Assembly (NCBI GenBank): GCA_030427905.1
Contig: JAUICL010000003.1
Location: 62,001-126,000 of the forward strand
Origin: Bacteroidia bacterium
GTDB taxonomy: Bacteria; Bacteroidota; Bacteroidia; Flavobacteriales_D; Cryomorphaceae
Reading direction: 5' to 3'
DNA: 64,000 nt
Below, one piece after another: positions 17,650-26,263 of this stretch. Position 1 is the first letter of the stretch. Each line of letters starts with the position of its first letter. Under the pieces are notes generated by a model, which did not search any database, had not been told where the DNA came from, and saw only the letters and a program-made list of their open reading frames with translations. Made by a program: the position numbers and the translations under genes.

Positions 17650-19167
17650 TTACATGAGTTTCTGTCTGACTTCGTTCTTGAGCTTTCGCATATACGTGTC
17701 GATCAACCACTCGCAATAGCTGTCAGTAGCGTTGTGCAGGCAGCTACAATAAATACGGCATCTATACTCGATCTCCTCTTTCAATTCTTCGATCAAATCA
17801 AGGCCGTCGTAGTAATCTTCTGTATTCTTAAAGATTTGCTTCGCGTGATTGTCAATACTCAAGTCGATGGCCTTCTTAGGACGCTCGCCCGTATTTGCTA
17901 GCCTCGTATAGGTTCCCTTCATATCGAAAAGATCTTCATCAGAGAAGTTCTTAAACTTCTCAATTAAGGAAGCAGAACGCTCGTATTGGTAATCGACCAA
18001 GAGATTCTCATCTCGCTCCTGAATTTTCTCAAAGTACTTCTCAGGAAACCGAAAGATGTCCGTCCAGTTGATAAAATCTTGCCAGAGACCCAAACGCTGA
18101 ACGTTGTTTCCAAGATCAATGATGATGAATTTTCTCTTCTGCTTGGTAACACGAGATCCACGACCAATCATCTGATGATATAGTGTAAGCGAACGTGTGG
18201 CGCGGTTGAGAATGATGGCTTCGACTGAGGGTTCATCAAATCCTGTGGTCAATATCCCCACAGAAGTCAAGATAGCTCCCGGGGTGTTGCGAAACCAGTC
18301 GAGCGTGTCTTGACGATCTTTGGGGCTAAAGGTGCTATCGAGGTGCTTGATGGGCATCCCTGCATTCTTAAAAAGCTCAAAAACGCGGGTCGAAGTGGCG
18401 ATACCACTATTGAATATCAGGGTTTTCTTTCCTTTTGCTCTCTCATCATAGGCCGCCAGCAAGCGATCTTGCATAGAGTACAAACTGTAAAGTCTATCGA
18501 GGGAACTCACCGTATAATCGCCATCTGGTCCCACTTTCAAAGAGCGGAGATTCACGTTAAATGTAAACGTAGTGGCGGAGCTGAGATAACCATCTTCAAT
18601 AAGGTCGGGAATGCTGTGACCGATAATGAGTTTGCTGTAATTCTCATTCAGCGGTAAATTTCGGTTGGAACTGAGGGGAGTAGCCGTCACCCCGAGCATA
18701 TTGGCCTTCTCAAAAAACTTAAAGAGCTTTCTGAAGCTATTGTAGTGGGCTTCGTCAATAATGACCAGCCCGATGTCCTTTAGGTAGTTTTCGTTGTCAG
18801 AAAGTCTATTGTTGAGCGTTTCCACCATAGCTACATAGCACTGGAAGTCATCTCGATCATGGAGCTCCTTTACATCGCGATCTATGATTTTATTCTTGAC
18901 TTGAATTTCGCTGAGCGAGCTCGAAGTTTGAGCGCAAAGCTCTACTCGGTGAGTCAGGATGAGAACTTTCTTCTTTCTTTCTTCAATAAAACGTCGTGCG
19001 ATCTCAGAGAAAATAATCGTCTTTCCACCACCAGTAGGGAGCTGAAAAAGAATTTTTGCATTTTCCTTTGCTTCTTTAATACCCTCAAAAATCTGTCGAA
19101 TCGCCTCTTCTTGATATGGGTATAACTCCTTACCTACGACCGTTTCTTCTGCTCGATTACTTTCCAT
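17650..19167 (-). CDS. DEAD/DEAH-box superfamily 2 helicase (SSL2-like)
   Basis: A 505-residue SF2 helicase. Visible motifs in order: Q/I region YPYQEEAIRQIFEG, Walker A LPTGGGKT, DEAH box VIIDEAHYNSF, motif III VTATPLSS, motif V GILTTGFDEPSVEAI and motif VI QMIGRGSRVTKQ. The C-terminal ~130 residues are charged and contain CRIYCSCLHN with three cysteines, a possible small metal site. The layout resembles SSL2/XPB-like repair helicases and the motor of type III restriction enzymes, but no nuclease or methylase neighbour is present. It precedes ung by one base. Confidence 0.88.
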   Translation of the reverse strand: MESNRAEETVVGKELYPYQEEAIRQIFEGIKEAKENAKILFQLPTGGGKTIIFSEIARRFIEERKKKVLILTHRVELCAQTSSSLSEIQVKNKIIDRDVKELHDRDDFQCYVAMVETLNNRLSDNENYLKDIGLVIIDEAHYNSFRKLFKFFEKANMLGVTATPLSSNRNLPLNENYSKLIIGHSIPDLIEDGYLSSATTFTFNVNLRSLKVGPDGDYTVSSLDRLYSLYSMQDRLLAAYDERAKGKKTLIFNSGIATSTRVFELFKNAGMPIKHLDSTFSPKDRQDTLDWFRNTPGAILTSVGILTTGFDEPSVEAIILNRATRSLTLYHQMIGRGSRVTKQKRKFIIIDLGNNVQRLGLWQDFINWTDIFRFPEKYFEKIQERDENLLVDYQYERSASLIEKFKNFSDEDLFDMKGTYTRLANTGERPKKAIDLSIDNHAKQIFKNTEDYYDGLDLIEELKEEIEYRCRIYCSCLHNATDSYCEWLIDTYMRKLKNEVRQKLM

Positions 19168-19177
19168 AAAAACGGCA

Positions 19178-19185
19178 CAAATTTA
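19178..19185 (-). promoter_or_regulatory. Bacteroidota -7 box TAAATTTG (minus strand)
   Basis: On the minus strand TAAATTTG ends 10 bases before the helicase ATG at 19167 and would drive the helicase-ung pair. The spacing gives a very short leader. Confidence 0.45.
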
Positions 19186-19256
19186 GGGCAATTGTATCTT
19201 ATACCGAAGGTATTGGCCAGAAGAAATCCAAAAAGTCTGGAATACGTGCGAAATGA

Positions 19257-19838
19257 CTAGGTCTGGTCAGCTCTCATTTGGATGATTCCGGGGATGATCT
19301 TGTAATTTTCCATCTGCCCAATCAAACCTGCTATCAAACTATCGCTCAGCAACATCTTTTGAAACGGGTCGCGAAGAAAGCCCTCCTTGTTCATATGATC
19401 TATCATCGCAACGAGGTGATCGTAATAGCCATCGACGTTGAGTAGACCTATAGGATGATGATGCAGACCGAGCTGGGCCCAAGTCAGCATTTCAAATAGC
19501 TCTTCGAAGGTGCCAAACCCACCTGGAAGAGCAATGATCCCATCGCTAAGCTGGTGCATTTTCAATTTGCGCTCATGCATTGACTCTACGGTTATCATTT
19601 GAGTTATACCTGGATGAGCCACTTCTCGTGTGGTTAAAAATGTTGGGAGTACGCCCACTACTTCACCGCCATTTTCGAGTGCACCATCGGCAACAGCGCC
19701 CATAATACCCGTTTGCGACCCGCCATAGACGACCCTAATATTTCGTTTTGCAAGAAATGCTCCGAGCTCACGGCCAAGCTTGGCATAAACTGGCCTACTT
19801 CCTTCACTCGAACCACAAAAGACGACAACACTTTTCAT
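19257..19838 (-). CDS. LOG family nucleotide phosphoribohydrolase (TIGR00730-type)
   Basis: A 193-residue Rossmann protein with the LOG signature PGGFGTFEELFE and an N-terminal nucleotide-binding start (VVFCGSSEGSRP). It also has the VYGGSQTGIMGAVADGAL loop. Family members cleave the N-glycosidic bond of nucleoside monophosphates (cytokinin-activating LONELY GUY in plants, PpnN/YgdH-like in bacteria). The bacterial role is probably nucleotide salvage. Its ATG overlaps the stop of the upstream glycosyltransferase by four bases (ATGA), so the two are translationally coupled. Confidence 0.92.
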   Translation of the reverse strand: MKSVVVFCGSSEGSRPVYAKLGRELGAFLAKRNIRVVYGGSQTGIMGAVADGALENGGEVVGVLPTFLTTREVAHPGITQMITVESMHERKLKMHQLSDGIIALPGGFGTFEELFEMLTWAQLGLHHHPIGLLNVDGYYDHLVAMIDHMNKEGFLRDPFQKMLLSDSLIAGLIGQMENYKIIPGIIQMRADQT

Positions 19839-21283
19839 GATTTTCCTTTTATCGCAATCAGTCTACGGCATATTTGATTGATGGTAGCCGCTACTAGAAT
19901 GAGCATGGGCACAAGGTATGGTAGCGTATAGCGCTCTTCTACCCCTCTCTGGACAAAACAAAGATACACCAGATAAGATGCACAGGCCAACCAGATTAAA
20001 ACAAGATTTCGGTTTTTGCGATTGAAGACTGGTACGACCAGAAACAGAACAAATATCAAACTGTGCATAACAAATGAAAGCACTCTGAAAATTTCAACGA
20101 TCCAAAGTCCTCGCCATGGTTTTTGGAATAGGTAAAGGGATAGATTGCTGTGAAAAGCCAAGTTTCCATACACCTGTGCGGGTACAATAATGAACGAGTG
20201 AAATAGATTGGCCTTTACAAAATCGCTCTTAAACTCTCGAAAAGTCTCCCTTAACTCTATCTCCAAACCCGTTTCTCGATCCATTTGCTTTCCCTTCAAT
20301 TCAACCAGTACTTGGGTGTATTTGAAATAGGCTTCAGACAGATTTTCCTTTCCCAACTCAGCAACTACAGACTCCGGAAAGGCGTTGATGTTTTCTTCGA
20401 CCAACATTCTGCGCTCCGTTTCATTAAGCTCGGCTGCGTCCCAATAGCTCAGCATCTGCCTATGAAAATCGGCTCCTTCCCTGCCCCACATTTTTTCAAA
20501 CGACCATATCTCTCCATGTATGGGGCGATATAGATTAGTAGCATTGGTATGATAAACAGGATGCAAACCCTGCCACTGCCCCGTAACAGACCATGTATAC
20601 CCAAGCCAAATCCCAATTGGTAAAAGGGAAATCACGAGGGCTGCCACTAACTGACTCCGCTTCATGCCTTTGAAAAACAGAATACCTACAAAAGGGATGA
20701 GCCAAGGCAATAGAGCCGGTCGAACTAAAAAAACAAAACCAAGTAAAGCGCCCAATGGTAGTGGCCTGGTTCTGTCTTCCATCAGAAAGGAAATCAGAAA
20801 AATGACCAAAGCGGGTGTGATCCCTTCGGTGAGGGTATAACCCAAGAACCCAGAAAATGCAGGGAACGCACCTATGAAAAACGCCATGACCCAAGAAATC
20901 TTTTCAGAAAACCCAAAGCGAAGAATGAGCCTAGGGAGCTGCGCTACCGCAAGTGTCCAAAGACATATTTGAAGGATAACGAGACTCAAAATTGCGGATG
21001 GCGCAGCGAGCCAAGACCGAAACATAAGGTATACAAGCCCGTAACCTGGGGTGCGCTGTACGAGACCTTCGTCTCCAACGGCATTGGTTCTCCAGCCATT
21101 TCCAGCCAGAAAATTTTCAACTGAAGCCAGATACGAGGCGTCATCACTAGTGATAACAGAAACACCAAAACGCAGAGAGCTTGGAGAATCGTTGCTGAGA
21201 TAGTGCAGATTCAAGGTATACCACAGCACTTGCATAAGCATTGTTACTCCAATCAATATAATTATGCGACGGTTCAAATTCAC
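19835..21283 (-). CDS. Membrane glycosyltransferase, GT39/ArnT-like
   Basis: A multi-pass membrane protein of about 482 residues. The open frame runs to 21367, but I prefer GTG 21283, directly before the first hydrophobic segment (RRIIILIGVTMLMQVLWY); ATG 21241 is the alternative. The first luminal loop has the acidic SDDASYLASVENFLAG motif and RTPGYGLVYLMF, as in polyprenyl-phosphate-sugar-dependent GT-C enzymes of the PMT/ArnT type. About ten further hydrophobic helices follow. It probably transfers a sugar from a lipid-linked donor outside the inner membrane; the acceptor is unknown. It is divergent from tamB. Confidence 0.7.
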   Translation of the reverse strand: MNLNRRIIILIGVTMLMQVLWYTLNLHYLSNDSPSSLRFGVSVITSDDASYLASVENFLAGNGWRTNAVGDEGLVQRTPGYGLVYLMFRSWLAAPSAILSLVILQICLWTLAVAQLPRLILRFGFSEKISWVMAFFIGAFPAFSGFLGYTLTEGITPALVIFLISFLMEDRTRPLPLGALLGFVFLVRPALLPWLIPFVGILFFKGMKRSQLVAALVISLLPIGIWLGYTWSVTGQWQGLHPVYHTNATNLYRPIHGEIWSFEKMWGREGADFHRQMLSYWDAAELNETERRMLVEENINAFPESVVAELGKENLSEAYFKYTQVLVELKGKQMDRETGLEIELRETFREFKSDFVKANLFHSFIIVPAQVYGNLAFHSNLSLYLFQKPWRGLWIVEIFRVLSFVMHSLIFVLFLVVPVFNRKNRNLVLIWLACASYLVYLCFVQRGVEERYTLPYLVPMLILVAATINQICRRLIAIKGKS

Positions 21284-21354
21284 TGCGGCCAATTTACAAA
21301 CTATCAAACACCGAATTGAGCCCTTGAAACTTCTAACGTTCCAGATCAAACCAC

Positions 21355-21362
21355 TATTTTTG
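21355..21362 (+). promoter_or_regulatory. Bacteroidota -7 box TATTTTTG before tamB
   Basis: TATTTTTG fits TAnnTTTG and lies 23 bases before the tamB ATG at 21386. Confidence 0.5.
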
Positions 21363-21385
21363 AGCAAAGGACAGTCGCCCCGCCA

Positions 21386-24300
21386 ATGCGCAAATTTCTA
21401 GGAAAACTTTTAAGAGTGATAAAGTGGATCGTCATCATCGCGGTCGTCCTTCTTGCCATCGTTCTGATCGGTATTAATTCCAGCGCATTTCAAGAGTTTG
21501 CATTGAGAAAAGGCGTTGCCTTTTTTGACAAAAAAACAGGGGCGAAAACCACTGTCGGCGAACTAGACTTATACCTTCCACGTGGCTTATCCATTTATGA
21601 TTTGGAAATGGCCTACCCCAACACGGACCAGGTTTCTCGATTTGATGAATTACACGTTGAGCTCAACTGGAAATCGCTACTCGACAATCTGATTAGCCTT
21701 GATCATGTTGACATTACCGGTCTCGATGGACGAGTTATTCGAGCTAAAGACGGGAGTTGGGACTTCGATTTTATAACGGATGGCTTTGCCGCCGATACGC
21801 CAAAAGTAGAAGATACCACTGCGGTTTCAGCGCCATGGGATTTCACCTTAAACCGCATCGGAATTTCTGATTCGGATATTCTCTACGTTGATCGGACCAC
21901 CGGTGACTCTATGGACTTCTCAATCGGAAAAGTGAGCGTGACGATAGATGACTTATCGACTTTGAATTCCACCTACCAAGCAGACGAAATCATCATCGGT
22001 CAAACACATGTCTGGATTGGAATGGGGAATGCAACCAGCTCGATTCCAGATTCAAACGAAGTAGATTCAGCTTCGAGCTCAATCGCAGTAGGGCTCAAGA
22101 AATTAAGACTCAACGAGAGTAATTTTGGGTATTCGGGAAGTCCCGAAGAGCACTACAACATCGATATTGGATCAATAGAACTCGAAATAGGTCAAATCGA
22201 TTTGGATCAGCTCTTGTTCAGAGTTCCAAAGATTGAAATCGAAGATACACACGCCGATCTTCATCTAGCGGCTACCACCGATTCAACATCTACGAGCTCA
22301 ATCTTCTCACCTATCGACTTGCATGTAAGTCAATTTGGAATGAGCCGAAATTCTCTTCGCATAAACCAAAAGGGTGCGTCGGAAATGTCGATTTCAGATT
22401 TAAACTTGTCGGTTGTCGATATTTCAGTGAATCCAGAATTGTACGCTGCCCAGATTAATTCTGCTCGACTCCAATACAATGATTCCCTAGCGTTAAGCGG
22501 GCTTTCTGGTGGAGTTCAACTGAATCCAAGCCAAGCATTGATCCGAGAAATCGAAATTCAATCTGGAAATAGCGCAGTAAGTCTGGATGGACACATCAAT
22601 TTTGAACGTGTTGAATTGATGCTGGACTCGATGCAGTTCCTTGATTTCGGTATCAATCAACTTGACGCATCGATTTCCCCAGACCTAATCAACCCATTTG
22701 TTCCCGATAGCCTGCAGATCAAACTAGATCAAGACATTAAATTTTCAGGCAAAGCGAGTGGAACACGTAGTCAAATTGATATCGCAAAGGCTGATTTGCG
22801 ACTCGGCCAATCTGAAGTCAGAACGGTGGGCATCGTGGACTTGGTTGACCCTAATTCACCCGGGCTCAAGATTGACACTCTGCATATTCATTTGCTTCGA
22901 AACGACATTTTCACCTTCGTAACTAGCGCAGGAGTAGACACCGCAATGATTCCAGAAACTATTGCCGTGGATGGCCACGCGACTTATTTCAAAAATAAAG
23001 TAGATGCAAACTTGTTGGTTAATTCTAGTCTAGGGATGATCTCAGTCCTTGCTAAAGGCTCTCAATCTAACGAAAGCATACATGTATCCTATCAACTTGA
23101 AGGTGACTCTATTGACCTGAATCAAATCACCCAAGTTGATCAGCTCCAGTACATCGATTTTGTGGCTGACGGCGTTTTTGAACAGGCAGGTGAAACAATA
23201 TCTGGTACGTTCAATTTCCAAACCGACGAAATAGTATTGAGAGACAAGCGCATCAGAGGGGTCACCATCAATGCCGAACTACATGACGACGATCTACACT
23301 CCACTTTCCAAATTAGAGATAGTGCCCTTGTTTGTGATTTTGCATTAAAGGCTGTTCTTTCCGATTCTCCTTTCTATCGATTGGAAGGAGATTTTGAAGG
23401 AATTGATTTTCAACTATTGGGATTTACTGCCGCTGACGTCCGGTCTTCATTCCACATAACAGCAGACTACAACCAGACTGAAAATTATCAACAAGGTAGC
23501 CTCAAGGTGGATGACATTATCGTGTTAAAGTCAGGGAGTAGATTGGAACTAGATTCTCTATACGCGGCCATCTATCTTGCACCAGATTCCACGAATGCGC
23601 TGCTTCACACCAACATGTTGGAATTGGAATCCGTTTCCAATCGCACCCCCCAAGAAATAAGCAAAGCCATAGCTAACATGATCGCAAATGGCAAAGTCCA
23701 AATTCCCGATTCAACGGCCTATTGGAAAGCGAATCTTAAAGCACATGATTCCAAAGATATTCGCGAAGTATTCTTCCCCAAACTCAAGGAATTTTATTCA
23801 GCTGAAGCACAAATTGATTACAATCCCAAGGAGAAAGATTTATCAGTAAACTTTGATCTTCCCAGAATCCAATACGATAATATCGAGCTAGATAGTTTGT
23901 CTATTCATATGGAAGGTGATGATTCTGGCATAAAAGCTGAACTACTGATAGAGCAGGTAGCTTTGGACTCAATTGGAATTCAAAACATTTCACTCACATC
24001 AAATTCGACAAAAACAGAAACTCTTATCGAGTTTGCGATACACGACGAACTAGATTCCCTGAAGTATCATCTTGACACCCAATTACTTCGCGCTCGAACA
24101 GATATAGAAGAAAAAGTAGAAGTGCGCTTGGTCTCCCCGCTGATTCTGAATTATGAGAGATGGTCACTTAATGACTCCAATAGGATAGCCGTGAGCACCC
24201 AGACTTTCGAGATCGAAAACTTCGAAATAAGCAAAGGCGATGACGAACTTTCCGTCAACAAGCCTATGAACGAAGATATCATCAACTTCACAGCATCATC

Positions 24301-26263
24301 ATTTGACCTGGATTATGTTTCGAATATTTTTACTTCGAGTGCCCCATTGGCGAATGGAGAACTTTTCGGGAATTTGAACTACAATTTGAATGGTTCGTTT
24401 ACAGGTTCAGGTCGAGTTGAGAACCTTGAACTACTAGAAGTAGACTTGGGCCACTTCACTTGGGAAACAAGCAACGAGAATCAATCTTATACCGTGCTGG
24501 TAGAAACTGATGGCGCTGATCTCAAAATGAAAGCAGATGGCGTGTTTTATGATGCAAGCTCAGCCGACCCTGGGATAGCCGTGGAAGTAGATATTGCTCG
24601 ATTAGAAATGGAAGCAGTAACTCGTGTTGTACCGGAGTACATTTCAGATGGTGGCGGTGCACTGGACGGTGTGATCTCGATTGACGGAACCGTGACCAAA
24701 CCTGTGGTGAAAGGTAATCTGAATTTTAACGATGTTGCCTTTAGGCTTGCTGCCAATGGTGAACTTTACAAAATTAACAACCAGCGTCTCGAACTCAGTT
24801 CTGGGCTCATCCAGTTTAAAGATTTCACCATTCGTGATTCTTTTGACAACAAGCTTTTTCTGAGCGGTAAGATTACTCATGAGTTTTTTCAGGATTTTCA
24901 GACTGACTTTCGGATCAAGTCTGAGAACTTTGGACTTCTCAATGTGACAGCCGAAGAAAACAGCCGACTGTACGGAAAAATGTTGGCATCAACAGACATC
25001 TACATTAAAGGGCCGGCCTTGAGCCCTAAGATTGATGCACGTGTCCAAATCCTTGATAAAACAGAGGTAACCTACACCGTGCCCGAATCTGAATTTGATG
25101 AAGAGTTAAATGAAGATTTGATTACCTGGACGGATTTTGACCTGTCGGAAGACGAGATCATTTTGACTCGGGAAAAGGAAAAGCTCATCCAATCGAACCA
25201 ATACGTTTCCAATGCTGTAGAGCTTACAGGTGGGCTGTTCATTGATGAAAACGCCATTTTTCGTGTCATAATAGACAGTTTGGCCGGAGATTACTTAGAA
25301 ATAAAAGGTGGTGGTCAGATAGGCGCATCGTATGATAGAGCGGGAAACATCAGGCTTAATGGAACCTATATGGTGAAGGATGGGTTTTATAAAATGACCT
25401 TTTACAACATTGCTAAGCGTACCTTCAAATTTCAGACGGGAAGCTCGATCACATGGAACGGTGATCCTATGGAAGCTACAGTTGAAATTGCCGCTCTCTA
25501 TCGCACAAACGCCAATGTTGCCAATTTGATGTCGGTCAGTGGAAATACAGCAGCCGCCGAGACTTTTCAAGAGCAACTCCCCTTTGAAGTGGTGATGAAA
25601 ATGACGGGCGATCTGATGAGCCCAGACATTCAATTTAGCATTAGACTGCCTGAAGATCGCCGAGGGGCCTTCGGGGGTGCTGTAGAAGCACGGCTCAACG
25701 AGTTGGCTCAAGACGAGAATGAGCTAAACAAACAAGTATTCGCTCTTCTTGTGCTCAACACCTTTATTAGCTCCGACTCGAATTCAGACCAAAACCTTGT
25801 CCAAAACCAAGCGCGAAACAGTGCAAGCCAGATACTTTCACAACAATTAAACTCACTCAGCGACCAATACATCTCTGGAGTGGATGTCAACTTTGATCTA
25901 CAATCTTACGAAGTGGCTGCTGGGCAAGGGAATACAGATTTGAATATTGATATTGAAAAGGCCTTTCTAGATAATCGAATGATCGTAAAAGTGGGGTCAA
26001 CTATTGCTATCGAAGACAATAGCGTCAACGCGAAAAGCGATGAACGTGTTATGACCAACGTTTCTGTTGAATACAAGCTCACACCCGATGGCCGGTATCG
26101 ATTTAAAGTGTATTCTAAGACAGATCTCGAAGATATCGTGGTGGGGCGAATCACCCGAACTGGAGCTGGTGTGGTCTTCCAGCGTGACTTTGATCGAATT
26201 GATCAAATATTTGAGAAATCGGAATCGAATAAAACAGAGGAACAAACATCGGACGAAGAATGA
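21386..26263 (+). CDS. tamB: Translocation and assembly module protein TamB
   Basis: A 1625-residue AsmA/TamB-like protein. It has an N-terminal inner-membrane anchor (IKWIVIIAVVLLAIVLIGI), then over 1,400 residues of repetitive beta-strand sequence that would form a hydrophobic-grooved periplasmic bridge, and a C-terminal TamB/DUF490 domain ending in TPDGRYRFKVYSKTDL and GRITRTGAGVVFQRDFD. TamB-class proteins link inner and outer membranes and act in outer-membrane protein insertion and phospholipid transport. The stop overlaps the start of the Omp85-family lipoprotein gene (ATGA, 26260-26263), so the pair is translationally coupled. Confidence 0.93.
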   Translation: MRKFLGKLLRVIKWIVIIAVVLLAIVLIGINSSAFQEFALRKGVAFFDKKTGAKTTVGELDLYLPRGLSIYDLEMAYPNTDQVSRFDELHVELNWKSLLDNLISLDHVDITGLDGRVIRAKDGSWDFDFITDGFAADTPKVEDTTAVSAPWDFTLNRIGISDSDILYVDRTTGDSMDFSIGKVSVTIDDLSTLNSTYQADEIIIGQTHVWIGMGNATSSIPDSNEVDSASSSIAVGLKKLRLNESNFGYSGSPEEHYNIDIGSIELEIGQIDLDQLLFRVPKIEIEDTHADLHLAATTDSTSTSSIFSPIDLHVSQFGMSRNSLRINQKGASEMSISDLNLSVVDISVNPELYAAQINSARLQYNDSLALSGLSGGVQLNPSQALIREIEIQSGNSAVSLDGHINFERVELMLDSMQFLDFGINQLDASISPDLINPFVPDSLQIKLDQDIKFSGKASGTRSQIDIAKADLRLGQSEVRTVGIVDLVDPNSPGLKIDTLHIHLLRNDIFTFVTSAGVDTAMIPETIAVDGHATYFKNKVDANLLVNSSLGMISVLAKGSQSNESIHVSYQLEGDSIDLNQITQVDQLQYIDFVADGVFEQAGETISGTFNFQTDEIVLRDKRIRGVTINAELHDDDLHSTFQIRDSALVCDFALKAVLSDSPFYRLEGDFEGIDFQLLGFTAADVRSSFHITADYNQTENYQQGSLKVDDIIVLKSGSRLELDSLYAAIYLAPDSTNALLHTNMLELESVSNRTPQEISKAIANMIANGKVQIPDSTAYWKANLKAHDSKDIREVFFPKLKEFYSAEAQIDYNPKEKDLSVNFDLPRIQYDNIELDSLSIHMEGDDSGIKAELLIEQVALDSIGIQNISLTSNSTKTETLIEFAIHDELDSLKYHLDTQLLRARTDIEEKVEVRLVSPLILNYERWSLNDSNRIAVSTQTFEIENFEISKGDDELSVNKPMNEDIINFTASSFDLDYVSNIFTSSAPLANGELFGNLNYNLNGSFTGSGRVENLELLEVDLGHFTWETSNENQSYTVLVETDGADLKMKADGVFYDASSADPGIAVEVDIARLEMEAVTRVVPEYISDGGGALDGVISIDGTVTKPVVKGNLNFNDVAFRLAANGELYKINNQRLELSSGLIQFKDFTIRDSFDNKLFLSGKITHEFFQDFQTDFRIKSENFGLLNVTAEENSRLYGKMLASTDIYIKGPALSPKIDARVQILDKTEVTYTVPESEFDEELNEDLITWTDFDLSEDEIILTREKEKLIQSNQYVSNAVELTGGLFIDENAIFRVIIDSLAGDYLEIKGGGQIGASYDRAGNIRLNGTYMVKDGFYKMTFYNIAKRTFKFQTGSSITWNGDPMEATVEIAALYRTNANVANLMSVSGNTAAAETFQEQLPFEVVMKMTGDLMSPDIQFSIRLPEDRRGAFGGAVEARLNELAQDENELNKQVFALLVLNTFISSDSNSDQNLVQNQARNSASQILSQQLNSLSDQYISGVDVNFDLQSYEVAAGQGNTDLNIDIEKAFLDNRMIVKVGSTIAIEDNSVNAKSDERVMTNVSVEYKLTPDGRYRFKVYSKTDLEDIVVGRITRTGAGVVFQRDFDRIDQIFEKSESNKTEEQTSDEE

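Noticed and set aside
17650-19167. Type III restriction system
   Set aside because: Only the helicase motor is present; there is no nuclease domain and no methyltransferase neighbour.
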